A stretch of 64,000 nucleotides of DNA from Olivibacter jilunii (lineage in GTDB: Bacteria; Bacteroidota; Bacteroidia; Sphingobacteriales; Sphingobacteriaceae). A program made the position numbers and the translations under genes. The notes below the pieces were generated by a model, which worked only from the letters and a program-made list of their open reading frames with translations, was not told where the DNA came from and ran no database searches. Shown here in pieces: positions 7,615 to 16,277 of this stretch (position 1 is the stretch's first letter; the number at the start of each line of letters is the position of its first letter). The stretch covers positions 124,001 to 188,000 of the forward strand of contig NZ_LR027849.1 of NCBI RefSeq assembly GCF_900607235.1. The letters are read 5' to 3'.

Positions 7615-8481
7615 ATGAGCAAAAAAGTTGTATTAATTACAGGAACAAATAGTGGGTTTGGATGGCTTACCGCTAATAGTGTAGCCGCTTTGGGGCATAA
7701 AGTATATGCCACCATGAGAGACACCCAAGGAAAGAATGCAGATAAGGCAAATGCGCTATCACAGGTAGCCAATATCACCGTTTTGGATGTTACGCTAACA
7801 GATGAAACCAGTGTTAAGGAGGCTTTTGACACTGTTATAGCGAAGGAAGGTACCATCGATGTATTGGTAAATAATGCGGGTGTTGCCCTATTCGGGGTGG
7901 CTGAAAGTGCTACTACGGCCGATGTGCAACGAGTTTTTGATGTGAATGTGATCGCTCCCTGGAGATTAATGAAATTGACCTTGCCTTTTATGCGTAAACA
8001 GTCGGAAGGTTTGATCATCAACGTCTCGAGTGGGTGGGGTAGGTTCTCGCCCCCTTTTTCAGCGGTGTATGGTGCTTCAAAATTCGCTTTGGAAGGTTTA
8101 AGCGAAGGCTTGCATTATGAGGTACGACCTTTAGGGGTAGATGTTGCAATTATTCAACCGGGGGCTTTCCCGACTGAGATGTCTCAAAAGATTCAAGCTG
8201 GATCTGACACATCGGTTGTTGACGATTATAAATTGATAGCGGAAGTTCCGGAAAAAATGTTCAATGCCCTTAGTCAGATGTTTGAAACTGTAAAACCGGA
8301 TCCTCAAAACATTGCAGATGCCGTGGTAAAGCTAATCAATCTACCAAAAGGACAACGCCCGTTAAGAACCGTGGTTGACCCATCTACGGGAGAGATTGTC
8401 AAAACGGCTAATGAAGCCGTTCAGGTTGAATACGACCGAGTACTAACAGCATTTGGAATGAAAGATTTATTGAGTTTGTAG
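7615..8481 (+). CDS. SDR-family oxidoreductase
   Basis: A 288-residue classical SDR. Cofactor motif TGTNSGFG is at residues 9-16, NNAG at 86-89, Ser at about 138, YGASK at 152-156. The region ATMRDTQGK after the second strand has the basic residue typical of NADPH users. The C-terminal extension (residues 250-288) is longer than in minimal SDRs. It is probably controlled by the preceding Crp-like regulator through the shared palindrome. Substrate unknown. It converges on the HxlR gene ending 47 bp away. Confidence 0.9.
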   Translation: MSKKVVLITGTNSGFGWLTANSVAALGHKVYATMRDTQGKNADKANALSQVANITVLDVTLTDETSVKEAFDTVIAKEGTIDVLVNNAGVALFGVAESATTADVQRVFDVNVIAPWRLMKLTLPFMRKQSEGLIINVSSGWGRFSPPFSAVYGASKFALEGLSEGLHYEVRPLGVDVAIIQPGAFPTEMSQKIQAGSDTSVVDDYKLIAEVPEKMFNALSQMFETVKPDPQNIADAVVKLINLPKGQRPLRTVVDPSTGEIVKTANEAVQVEYDRVLTAFGMKDLLSL

Positions 8482-8528
8482 GTATAAAAGGTGATGCTTG
8501 TTCAGCAAGTTGTTCAAAGCACTTCCAC

Positions 8529-8918
8529 CTAAACTTTTTCCTGTCTCATGCCTTTGAGAATACGTGCGCGGTGTTGAAGTCCCCATTCGGCAATGGTTTG
8601 CGTCAATTGCTTTAATGATTTTCCGTACTCTGTAATCTTATAGGCTACCGAGACAGGAGAAGTGGCCAATACATTTCTTTCAATCAATCCGTTTACTTCA
8701 AGCTCCTTCAGCTCCCGACTTAACATCTTACCGGAGATGCCCTGAACTTTCTTCAGTAATTCGGAATAGCGCATGGATTGGTAACACAGGCAGGCGATAA
8801 TAAGCACCTTCCACTTTCCACCTAAGATTTCCATGGTGTCGTTTATAGCCAATACGGTTTGGCTACAGTCTTCGATTAGTATACTTTCTGATTTCATTTT
8901 TGTCCCTTGGTTACCCAA
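8529..8918 (-). CDS. HxlR-family winged-helix regulator
   Basis: A 129-residue MarR-like protein of the HxlR group: CSQTVLAINDTMEILGGKWKVLIIACLCYQSMRYSELLKKVQGISGKMLSRELKELEVNGLIERNV is the winged helix, with the group's Cys near the N-terminus (about residue 18) and the invariant GGKWK. It is divergent from the nitroreductase gene at 9003; the 84-bp gap carries the likely operator. HxlR proteins often sense electrophiles or oxidants through Cys, and a paired nitroreductase fits that. Confidence 0.9.
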   Translation of the reverse strand: MGNQGTKMKSESILIEDCSQTVLAINDTMEILGGKWKVLIIACLCYQSMRYSELLKKVQGISGKMLSRELKELEVNGLIERNVLATSPVSVAYKITEYGKSLKQLTQTIAEWGLQHRARILKGMRQEKV

Positions 8919-8919
8919 A

Positions 8920-8955
8920 TGTCACTGTTACTTTTTGTCACTTAGTGGCAAATTT
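8920..8955. promoter_or_regulatory. HxlR operator candidate
   Basis: GTCACT occurs at 8921-8926 and 8937-8942, 16 bp apart. The second copy is also the left arm of an imperfect palindrome GTCAC-TTA-GTGGC (8937-8949). It sits between divergent HxlR and nitroreductase genes. Confidence 0.5.
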
Positions 8956-8969
8956 AAACAATTCTGCTT

Positions 8970-8977
8970 TACCTTTG
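8970..8977 (+). promoter_or_regulatory. -7 promoter element TACCTTTG of nitroreductase gene
   Basis: A perfect match to the Bacteroidota TAnnTTTG element, 25 bp before the start codon. No matching TTG -33 element is clear, which would suit dependence on a bound regulator. Confidence 0.6.
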
Positions 8978-9002
8978 CATCGCAAACATAAAAATTTATA
9001 CA

Positions 9003-9632
9003 ATGGAACTTATTAATCATTTAAAATGGCGTTACGCCACCAAAAAATATAGTACAGAAAAAGTTAGCGAGGAAAAGATCAACCAAATTTTAGAAGCCAT
9101 CAACCTAACCGCTTCTTCATGCGGAATACAGCCCTATCGGGTTTTGGTAGTTTCTAATCCGGAGATAAGGGCCAAATTGGGCGCAGGTTCGTTTAACGGA
9201 CAGATTGTAAATTCTTCTCATTTATTGGTGTTTGCGGCTTTCAACGAGATATCCACAACATATATTGAAGAATATATAAAAATGGCCGAAAAGCAACGGA
9301 ATTTACCGGAAGGTGGGATGGCTAATTTTACAGAAAAACTAGTTAACTATTTCAGTGCAAATACAGCGGAAGCAAATGCCGTCTGGGCTAGTAAACAGGC
9401 TTATATTGGCTTGGGTACTGCCTTGCTGGCGGCTGCGGAATTGAAGATAGATTCTACGCCCATGGAGGGTTTTGATGCTGCCCAATTTGATGAGGTTTTA
9501 GGGCTAAAGGAGAAGGGATTGCATACGGCGGTGATCCTTTCGTTGGGCTATCGGGATGCGGAAAATGATTACCTGGTTGATATGCCAAAAGTAAGGTTGC
9601 CCATAGAAGAATTTTCTGCTTTTGTAGCATAA
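9003..9632 (+). CDS. Nitroreductase-family NAD(P)H oxidoreductase (NfsB-like)
   Basis: A 209-residue FMN enzyme of the oxygen-insensitive nitroreductase family. The N-terminal KWRYATKKYSTEKVSEEKINQILEAI and LTASSCGIQPYRVLVVS contain the FMN-contacting Arg/Lys and SS..QPY segments. The C-terminal GLHTAVILSLGYRD is the usual FMN phosphate region. Length matches NfsB and dihydropteridine-reductase-type enzymes (about 210-217). It reduces quinones or nitro compounds in the cytoplasm. Divergent from the HxlR gene and very likely its target. Confidence 0.92.
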   Translation: MELINHLKWRYATKKYSTEKVSEEKINQILEAINLTASSCGIQPYRVLVVSNPEIRAKLGAGSFNGQIVNSSHLLVFAAFNEISTTYIEEYIKMAEKQRNLPEGGMANFTEKLVNYFSANTAEANAVWASKQAYIGLGTALLAAAELKIDSTPMEGFDAAQFDEVLGLKEKGLHTAVILSLGYRDAENDYLVDMPKVRLPIEEFSAFVA

Positions 9633-9633
9633 A

Positions 9634-9711
9634 CGATTTAATCTGGCTGTAGGGGCGCTTGCTATTGCTGCGCAACACTTCCATGAGCTGGAAATTGACA
9701 AGTTGGCTTAA
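9634..9711 (+). pseudogene. Possible C-terminal remnant of a lost gene
   Basis: A 25-codon open stretch without a start codon, ending in TAA at 9709-9711, reads RFNLAVGALAIAAQHFHELEIDKLA. Its composition looks like a helical C-terminus rather than random sequence. It begins directly after the nitroreductase stop codon. I cannot name the parent family. Confidence 0.3.
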
Positions 9712-9725
9712 AAGATCAGGGACGG

Positions 9726-10811
9726 TTAGCCAACCACGGGAAGATTCTTATAACGCCATTCACTCGGGGAGTAGTTTACCGGCAGTTGCTGTAGATGCTC
9801 GATGCGAATCTTTTTTCTGTGCTGTTTGATATGTGTAAAGAGGAGGTGACTGTCATAGGTGACTTCGAAAGGTTGTGACAGGTTAACCGGTTCGGTTGTT
9901 TCGCCAAGGATCACATACTCCAATTTTCCTTCCGAAGTGAACCGCTTAATGATGACATTGTCGCCAGTAGTGGCTTGTATACTGAACCATGCTCCATCAC
10001 CCACGCCTCCAAGATACTGTGCCTCTTTAGGCACAGTAATGGGTTTTGAGGGTGCGTTCATGCGGCCAACCGAGTGGTCGGCGGGTAAAAGACGGGCTTT
10101 TCTTTGGCTTACATTCTCTCCTAGCTTTTTCAGTAAAAAACGAACGGACTGCCAACGGTTCATCTTAACATGTTTTAAGCCCTCATGGGGTGTAAATGAG
10201 TAAATCATTCTATCTGGCACTACATTAACTAAATTACTGATGGGACTTGCTTTAATTGTTTCGGGGAAATTGATAGTATGTCGCCAGCTGTAGCGCTTGG
10301 AACACCGAGCAAGCATGCGGACAATAAATCGTGAACAATTATTGTTGTTGCGGGCGATGGCACCGTAAGGATATGCACCTTGAAGTACGCAATCGTCTCC
10401 GTAAGCTTTGGCGCGTTCGAAATTAATACCACGAGCAATAGCGAAATAAAGAATACCTTCTCCATACATGGCAGGTTTCAATGCTTCAAACTGTGTTGCG
10501 ATTTCTTCAAGGTTGTCAATATAACAACCTTCAAATTTCGCCTTAATCGTAATCGCTAGGCGAGGGTCTGAAAATTTAGAACGAGCTCGACCATATTGCC
10601 GGGGCGTGATATATCGTCCGAAGTCATAGAAGAGCATTTCGCCGGTTTCTCGTTTAATGATAACAATACCGGTATGACCTACTTTAAAATTTAAGTTTTT
10701 TACGATGCCAATTTTCTTTAAAAACAACATCCACTTTTCGTCTCCACGGATAGTGGTATCCGGCCATGTTAAAATAAGGGCCATATCATTGTAGGTGATC
10801 GTTGACTGCAT
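9726..10811 (-). CDS. Conserved protein with permuted papain-like (NlpC/LRAT-type) core
   Basis: A 361-residue protein without signal peptide. I believe it matches an uncharacterised Bacteroidota family (DUF6695), from memory. The layout suggests a circularly permuted papain-like fold: His46 in KVGHTGIVII followed by a strand and FYDFGRY, then Cys159 in NNNNCSRFIVRML. In such proteins His precedes Cys. The C-terminal third (about 230-361) is a separate beta-rich region. It may be an amidase or acyltransferase; inferred only. The neighbouring gene at 10836-11276, 24 bp upstream, is probably co-transcribed. Confidence 0.7.
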   Translation of the reverse strand: MQSTITYNDMALILTWPDTTIRGDEKWMLFLKKIGIVKNLNFKVGHTGIVIIKRETGEMLFYDFGRYITPRQYGRARSKFSDPRLAITIKAKFEGCYIDNLEEIATQFEALKPAMYGEGILYFAIARGINFERAKAYGDDCVLQGAYPYGAIARNNNNCSRFIVRMLARCSKRYSWRHTINFPETIKASPISNLVNVVPDRMIYSFTPHEGLKHVKMNRWQSVRFLLKKLGENVSQRKARLLPADHSVGRMNAPSKPITVPKEAQYLGGVGDGAWFSIQATTGDNVIIKRFTSEGKLEYVILGETTEPVNLSQPFEVTYDSHLLFTHIKQHRKKIRIEHLQQLPVNYSPSEWRYKNLPVVG

Positions 10812-10835
10812 GATATTCTCTTTTTATGTTAGACT

Positions 10836-11276
10836 TTAAAGGAAGATGAAGTTTCGGTAACCCCTATGCGGTGAATGTTTGATAAATAGATTTAATTTCG
10901 TGCCCCAACGGAAGAAACGGCTTAATTCTTTTTTGTTCAAGTGCTCAAAATGGAAAATTTTATGTGGAAATGGAATCGCATTGGTATAGACACCATTTTT
11001 GGAAAAAACCAGCATAATTTTTTTGTGAAGCTTTTTCGTTAGGCCAACATGTTCATATACTGCCTGCCCGTGTTCGAAGAATGATGCTGTTGGATAATCT
11101 CGAAAGGTCAGCAAAACGATATAGTCACAGCATGTTAGCATGTTTTGATAATTGATTTCATTGCCTAAACTGGTACGGCTATACACTTCGTGTCCATTGT
11201 TCCAAAAAAACGCTGCAAGATGGTCGAGTAACATTTGTTCTTCTTGTCCGCTATCTCCAACTAATAAATATTTCAT
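10836..11276 (-). CDS. Small Rossmann-like protein, possibly nucleoside 2-deoxyribosyltransferase-like
   Basis: A 146-residue protein starting MKYLLVGDSGQEEQMLLDHLAAFFWNNGHEVYSR, a beta-alpha-beta opening, followed by CCDYIVLLTFRDYPTASFFEHGQAVYEH. This resembles the D..G...E.G.A segment of nucleoside 2-deoxyribosyltransferase and TIR-like folds. The match is weak. The last 25 residues are basic. It is probably in an operon with the permuted papain-like gene that follows. No function is assigned. Confidence 0.6.
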   Translation of the reverse strand: MKYLLVGDSGQEEQMLLDHLAAFFWNNGHEVYSRTSLGNEINYQNMLTCCDYIVLLTFRDYPTASFFEHGQAVYEHVGLTKKLHKKIMLVFSKNGVYTNAIPFPHKIFHFEHLNKKELSRFFRWGTKLNLFIKHSPHRGYRNFIFL

Positions 11277-11406
11277 CTGTTTATTTTTTGTTTTTAGTTG
11301 TCAGATGGAGCCTTTGATGATTAAAATAATCATTGCCCTGTGTGCTTAATGATTATTTTTAATCATGTCGGGTTCATATGTAAATGACTTCTCTTTTAAA
11401 GGCCAT

Positions 11407-11428
11407 ACCTGCCTACCGGCAGGCAGGT
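11407..11428. repeat. REP-like palindrome ACCTGCCT-N6-AGGCAGGT
   Basis: Perfect 8-bp arms around ACCGGC in the gap 11277-11550. GC-rich CCTGCCTGCCGGTAGGCAGG-type palindromes are, to my knowledge, dispersed in many Bacteroidota genomes. Only one copy is seen in this window. The rest of the gap shows nothing. Confidence 0.6.
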
Positions 11429-11550
11429 GGAATATCCGGATTATTTTATGTTTGTCTTTGGTAATCATGGATATTTCATTATCAAAAATGTTTTATGCTA
11501 AAGATTTTTAGCCGCTGCTATCTGGAATGCTATAAATTTAATGGTGGACA

Positions 11551-12438
11551 TCAGCTAGATGGAGATCCTTTCCATCGCTTGTGTGTCCATAACCAACCAT
11601 AGGGTTCTTCTTTGATGTTTTCGGTTAAGAGGCTTACATATTTTTGGGTTATCTCGCCCTCTCGCGTAGCTGAAGCTTCGGAACAGATTGGTAAACAGGT
11701 TATTTTGTAATGCCCTTTAGATAGCTGTGTAATATGTAAGTAGATGACGGCCGATCGACTCGTGCGTGCCAATTTCTCCATGCCTGAAAAGACGTATGTG
11801 TCCTGGTGCAAGAAAGTGAACCTGAATTTTTCTTCTTTTATCGGCGGACATTGGTCGGCAAGGAATAGATAGACGGCCGGACCTGAACTTTTAGCTAGTA
11901 TTTGGCGTACAACCGCTTTATCAGGTAATAACTTCATGCCAAAACGAGACCGGAATCTAATCATCAGCTTATTCATCGTGGTTGAGCGAAGGGGTTTGTA
12001 AACGGCATATATGTCGTATTGCATCTTAAAAGGCATAAAATTCAGCATCTCCCAATTTCCGCAATGGCCCAGGCAAGCAATAACGTCTCGTCCGGAGGCT
12101 ATGTACTGATCAATTAATTCTTGATTCTCAAATACAATTTTCTTGTCAAGCACTTCAGCCGAAACGGAAATGCTTTTGATGATTTCGGCAAAATAGGCGG
12201 TAAAGCAAGTGTAGAACTTTTTTACAATTGCATGGACTTCTCCGTATCGCTTATCCGGAAAGGCACGTGCTATATTCTGGATAACGACTTCTTTTCTGTA
12301 ACCGATGATATAATAAGCAAGAAAATAAGTGATGGAACCCAATGCATATAGAAAGGTCATCGGTAGCAGGCTTATTATGTATAGGCCGGCATAAGCACTT
12401 CTATAAGCAAGTTGTTTTAGTATCTGCTTCGGGTTCAT
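11551..12438 (-). CDS. LpxL/HtrB-like lipid A acyltransferase
   Basis: A 295-residue membrane-anchored acyltransferase. An N-terminal hydrophobic segment (SAYAGLYIISLLPMTFLYALGSITYFLAYYIIGYR) precedes VIQNIARAFPDKR, typical of the family. The catalytic H-X4-E motif is in GHCGNWEML (about residues 124-132). VYLFLADQCPP and a C-terminal WLWTHKRWK are also family hallmarks. It adds an acyl chain to lipid A precursors at the inner membrane; Bacteroidota relatives also handle other lipids. It starts 2 bp after the outer-membrane protein gene upstream, so the two form an operon. Confidence 0.88.
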   Translation of the reverse strand: MNPKQILKQLAYRSAYAGLYIISLLPMTFLYALGSITYFLAYYIIGYRKEVVIQNIARAFPDKRYGEVHAIVKKFYTCFTAYFAEIIKSISVSAEVLDKKIVFENQELIDQYIASGRDVIACLGHCGNWEMLNFMPFKMQYDIYAVYKPLRSTTMNKLMIRFRSRFGMKLLPDKAVVRQILAKSSGPAVYLFLADQCPPIKEEKFRFTFLHQDTYVFSGMEKLARTSRSAVIYLHITQLSKGHYKITCLPICSEASATREGEITQKYVSLLTENIKEEPYGWLWTHKRWKGSPSS

Positions 12439-12440
12439 AT

Positions 12441-13361
12441 TTAGAGTTTCATCTTTAAGCCAACCGATGCATAAGGGGAAACAGAAAAAAAGTAATCATT
12501 ATCGGATGCAAATACACCCTTCAAGGTTCTGTCGCTGTACGCAGCCGGACGGTATAGGTTTAGTCCCACCATACCGGTCATGGTTAACCCGGTTTTACCG
12601 AGCTTGAGCTCGGGACGAAAGCCTGTAACGATATACTGGTGCGAGAAGATCACGTCTTTGCCGTCTTTTTTCAATAAGGCGACCTGCCCGTTCATTTCAA
12701 TGGCATAAGATAGTTTGAACCGATCGTTGAAATCGTAACCTGCCGATAATTCAAGGCCTTCGATTACTTCTACATTGACATCGTATTTTCCGTGAAGCTT
12801 CCATTTAACATAAACCGCCGGAAATATCATGGGGTACCCTAAAGAACTATTGATCGATACGCCACCGCCTATATCCAGATTCGGTTTCAGGTGCCGGATA
12901 AAAACAAGGCCCCCACTTCCCAGCACATTTTTAAATGTCAGCTTGGAGAAATCGGTAGTGGGAGCAAATATACCGGCTCCTAGGCTGGCCCGCATCGACC
13001 ATCGGTCATTTAACGGACGTAGATGGTAAACCCCGAGTTGTATATTCATGATTTCGGAAACCATTTCATCTGAAAAATTTCGGTTTTTCAAAGAGACGTA
13101 TGATCCGCCAAGGCCAATCCCCCAAGCTGTGGGACGATTCTTTTCATTCATTTTCATGGATAAGGGAATGTTGACGGCTCCTTGGTAAACCATGGCGGAA
13201 CCTTTGCTATTACCGATTTTTTCTCGTGGTTTTTCACCCGGAGGCAGATAATAATAGCCCGAATTTCCAATATACTCGGTTCTGAAAGACACTTGTTGCG
13301 CGTTGCCTTCGAGATAGAGTAGTATGGCTAACGTTGTTAAGCAGAATGATATGAACTTCAT
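12441..13361 (-). CDS. Putative outer-membrane protein
   Basis: A 306-residue secreted protein with a signal peptide (FISFCLTTLAILLYLEGNAQ, cleavage near residue 22). The mature part alternates short amphipathic strands (GIGLGGSYVSLKN, MRASLGAGIFAP, LDIGGGVSINSS, VGLNLYRPAAY) and ends VSPYASVGLKMKL with terminal alternating residues. This suits an outer-membrane beta-barrel. No named family is recognised. It is the first gene of a pair with the LpxL-like acyltransferase, which fits an envelope role. Confidence 0.7.
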   Translation of the reverse strand: MKFISFCLTTLAILLYLEGNAQQVSFRTEYIGNSGYYYLPPGEKPREKIGNSKGSAMVYQGAVNIPLSMKMNEKNRPTAWGIGLGGSYVSLKNRNFSDEMVSEIMNIQLGVYHLRPLNDRWSMRASLGAGIFAPTTDFSKLTFKNVLGSGGLVFIRHLKPNLDIGGGVSINSSLGYPMIFPAVYVKWKLHGKYDVNVEVIEGLELSAGYDFNDRFKLSYAIEMNGQVALLKKDGKDVIFSHQYIVTGFRPELKLGKTGLTMTGMVGLNLYRPAAYSDRTLKGVFASDNDYFFSVSPYASVGLKMKL

Positions 13362-13453
13362 ATGATTTTTAAATTTTTATTTGCACTTATTTATTATATA
13401 GGAAGCAAAAGAAGGGTGAATGAAGTGATGTCGAAAGCAATAGATGGCAGACT

Positions 13454-13597
13454 TCAGCATCTGGTGGATGAAGTGTAGTATGAACCGGATAAAATGAATT
13501 CGAAAAAAGCCATTGCGTACAGAAATTCAGGTGTATTAAATTGCACGGCATAACCTATTTTTAAATAACCGGCTTGACCCTTGTTGTTTGTTTTCAT
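13454..13597 (-). CDS. Possible small ORF (47 residues)
   Basis: ATG at 13597 reads MKTNNKGQAGYLKIGYAVQF... to TGA at 13454-13456, preceded by AGGAAG. Composition resembles a barrel strand, so a remnant of an outer-membrane gene is possible. A 12-bp inverted repeat, TATAGGAAGCAA, flanks it (13397-13408 and, inverted, 13601-13612). The rest of 13362-13733 shows nothing. Confidence 0.25.
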   Translation of the reverse strand: MKTNNKGQAGYLKIGYAVQFNTPEFLYAMAFFEFILSGSYYTSSTRC

Positions 13598-13733
13598 CGC
13601 TTGCTTCCTATAATTAATGTCTTGTATAACGCTAAGACAATTATGAAATGGAAGACCCTACGTTTATTTGCTGTTTTCTTTAGGGGCATATATTTACACT
13701 GCTGTACGCAACCTGTTCTATGGCTTGGCTTTT

Positions 13734-14354
13734 TTAAAATTTATAGGCTATTCCGATGGCTGCACGTTGGTTTTTCATGGAGCCTCCCTGGGCTTTATGC
13801 AGGTCGGCCAACCCGTATTGATAACTGGCATTTATTTGCCAGTTTTTATCAAACTGGTATCCTATAATGCCGCCGACACCATAATCGAAACGTTTTAGGG
13901 CAGGTCTTCCGGTCTCCCCATTCGTTTTGAACAGGTTCACGCCACCGGCTTTTGCCAGGACGCCATAACCGACATAAGGGCCTACGCCTATAAAGGCTTT
14001 CCCACTGCCTAGCTGCCCTTGAACCATTCCATAGAGCGGAATTTCTACACCAACGGATTTGAACTTGGTAGTTGATTGAGTTGATTTGGATTCTAGGTTC
14101 GAGATGTCATAATACACATCAATCCCGGATTGCAAGGCAAAATTGGTACTCAGATCGTATTTAACGAAACCGCCAAAGGAACCGCCTATTTTCCTTTTAC
14201 TTTTAAAGTTTTTCATATCACCACCTAAGCGGTAATTAGATAGATTTGGTCCGGTTTTAATACCGAATGATACAGGTTTGTCCTGAGCTGACATTTGTAG
14301 GGAAAGAAATAGGGCGCCGGCTGCTAGGAAAAATGTGATTGCGTTCTTGTTCAT
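13734..14354 (-). CDS. PorT-family outer-membrane beta-barrel protein
   Basis: A 206-residue protein. ATG 14354 is chosen because it begins the signal peptide (MNKNAITFFLAAGALFLSLQMSAQ); a longer frame from 14426 has no sensible leader. The mature protein opens with VSFGIKTGPNLSNYRL and continues GGFVKYDLSTNFALQSGIDVYYD, typical of the outer-membrane beta-barrel family (PorT-like, PF13568). It ends RAAIGIAYKF with a terminal aromatic, as expected for BAM insertion. Function unknown. Confidence 0.85.
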   Translation of the reverse strand: MNKNAITFFLAAGALFLSLQMSAQDKPVSFGIKTGPNLSNYRLGGDMKNFKSKRKIGGSFGGFVKYDLSTNFALQSGIDVYYDISNLESKSTQSTTKFKSVGVEIPLYGMVQGQLGSGKAFIGVGPYVGYGVLAKAGGVNLFKTNGETGRPALKRFDYGVGGIIGYQFDKNWQINASYQYGLADLHKAQGGSMKNQRAAIGIAYKF

Positions 14355-14493
14355 CGTTCTAAAATTTAATTTTGTTTTTAATGTTGAACAAAAGAACGAT
14401 GGATGATCCGCTATTGAAAGGTGCAAGCGACAGACCTAAGAATTTGCCCTATGAACTATAGAATGGAAGGGATGAAGTTTTCCGTGTTTGGAG

Positions 14494-15249
14494 CTATTCC
14501 ACAATCCCGTCCATCCATCGCAGAAAGTCGGGGACGCGTACACGACTGACTAGCACCTCATGTGGACATGCGGGTACAAAGGAAAGTTTCAGTCGGCTGT
14601 TAAAATATTTGTTAACACTTTCAATAGCTTTTACGTTCGCAATGCAGTTACGTGATACGCGGAAAAACAAGCGGCTGTCAACTTGCTGTTCTAGCTGATC
14701 TAAAGTATAATTAATAATATACCGTTTATCGTGAAGGGTGTGGAGAAAAACGACGCCGTCTTCACTATAAAAATGCGCGATATCAGTGGTTTCTATGTAG
14801 TGATAATTTTCTCCCTTCGATATCAGGAAACGATTTTTGGTTTTAACCGGTAGGATTTGCTCAAAACGCTTGGGGTCGGTTATATAGTGGTGGTTATGAA
14901 AGATGTTTTCGAATTTGATTAAGGCCGCTTCTAACTCCTTCTCATCAAAAGGTTTTAACAGGTAATCGATGCTGTTCAGCTTAAAGGCTTTGATGGCATG
15001 TTCATCGTAAGCGGTGGTGAATATGACAGGCGTGTTGACCTTTACATGGTTGAATATTTCGAAGCAATTGCCATCGGCCAGACGGATATCCATCAAAATT
15101 AAATCGACAGAAGATGCTTTCAGGAAACCAATGGTATCGATAACTGTTTTGGTTTGCTTCTCCAGGAGATAACCGGAGCGTAGTTTCGCCATCATCCGTT
15201 TTAATTCTTCGTATGCAAATCGTTCGTCTTCTACTATTAGGTATTTCAT
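14494..15249 (-). CDS. LytTR-family response regulator
   Basis: A 251-residue regulator. Receiver domain at residues 1-120 has the acidic pocket near Asp8 and the phosphoacceptor Asp54 (ILMDIRL), with Lys at about 103 in YLLKPF. The LytTR DNA-binding domain spans about 150-250 (HYIETTDIAHFYSEDGVVFLHT...FFRVSRNCIANVKAIESVNKYF). Its start codon overlaps the end of the histidine kinase gene by 4 bp, so the pair is translationally coupled. Targets are unknown. Confidence 0.95.
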   Translation of the reverse strand: MKYLIVEDERFAYEELKRMMAKLRSGYLLEKQTKTVIDTIGFLKASSVDLILMDIRLADGNCFEIFNHVKVNTPVIFTTAYDEHAIKAFKLNSIDYLLKPFDEKELEAALIKFENIFHNHHYITDPKRFEQILPVKTKNRFLISKGENYHYIETTDIAHFYSEDGVVFLHTLHDKRYIINYTLDQLEQQVDSRLFFRVSRNCIANVKAIESVNKYFNSRLKLSFVPACPHEVLVSRVRVPDFLRWMDGIVE

Positions 15250-16277
15250 TGTTGGATATAAGGGATTTTTACAATAAATAGATCGCCGGTATGCGTCACG
15301 ACGACGTCTTTGGCATACAGCTTATATTGCTTGGTAATGTACTTGAGTCCTATACCGCCTTTATCCACATCGTTAGACGGTTGAATGTTGTTTTCAATCG
15401 TAATATAATCAGGGTCGACCGTAATTTTTATGTGCAACAGTGATTCTTCGGTTGCGATATTATGCTTAAAAGCATTCTCTATCAGCAGTTGCAAAGTGAG
15501 CGGAATAATTTTGTTCTTTTCACAGTCCGCTATTTTATCTACCGTAAAAGTGAATGAGTTTTCGAACCGCATCCGCATAAGGAAAAGATACGAATCCAAG
15601 GCATCTAATTCTTCCGCTACCGAAACAACCGGCTGCCGGGTAAGAGAAAGTACATACCGATAGGTCTTGGAGAGGGCTTTGGTGAATTTATTGGCATTGT
15701 CGGGATTGATATAGATTAATGAAGAAAGTACATTCAACGAATTGAAGAGGAAGTGTGGGTTTATCTGTGACCTTAAGGTTTCGTGCTGGAATAACAGCAC
15801 TTTGCGCTTGGCTGTTTCGGAGTCGGCTATAGCTTTTTGTTCCGACTGAAAATAATAGATTAATTCAAATACCAACAGAATCGGGATATTGGTTGTCATG
15901 GCAAATGCAAATTTCACCAGGAAGGGGGGAAGACCTTCCTCAGGTATATGAAATACGTCGTAGATCATGTAATTAAACATCCACAGAATGACCAAACAGA
16001 TCAATGTGATGCCTATAAGGCCCGCCACAATACGATAAAATATATTTTTGGAATAAGGTAGATATTTATTTAAAAGTAGCAGTAAGCCATAATCAGCAAA
16101 ACACATGATGAAGATAACGATATAATGTGCTGATAACTGTATGTGGAAATTAGCCCATAAATCTTCCTTCATGAGAATAATGCTGAAAAGCATTTGACAC
16201 AAAGCATAAATCAGTGTGGAGAAGAAAAAAATGAACAGTTTTTTTATATTTATTCTTTTCACCCGAGGCATGCTCAA
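15246..16277 (-). CDS. LytS-type sensor histidine kinase
   Basis: A 343-residue kinase. Four hydrophobic segments occupy residues about 13-145. The PF06580-type dimerisation/phosphoacceptor motif LRSQINPHFLFNSLNVLSSL has His175. The ATPase domain has LTLQLLIENAFKHN and a short GGIGLKY glycine box. There is no extracytoplasmic sensor domain, so it probably senses through the membrane helices. It pairs with the LytTR regulator that overlaps it. Confidence 0.93.
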   Translation of the reverse strand: MSMPRVKRINIKKLFIFFFSTLIYALCQMLFSIILMKEDLWANFHIQLSAHYIVIFIMCFADYGLLLLLNKYLPYSKNIFYRIVAGLIGITLICLVILWMFNYMIYDVFHIPEEGLPPFLVKFAFAMTTNIPILLVFELIYYFQSEQKAIADSETAKRKVLLFQHETLRSQINPHFLFNSLNVLSSLIYINPDNANKFTKALSKTYRYVLSLTRQPVVSVAEELDALDSYLFLMRMRFENSFTFTVDKIADCEKNKIIPLTLQLLIENAFKHNIATEESLLHIKITVDPDYITIENNIQPSNDVDKGGIGLKYITKQYKLYAKDVVVTHTGDLFIVKIPYIQQ

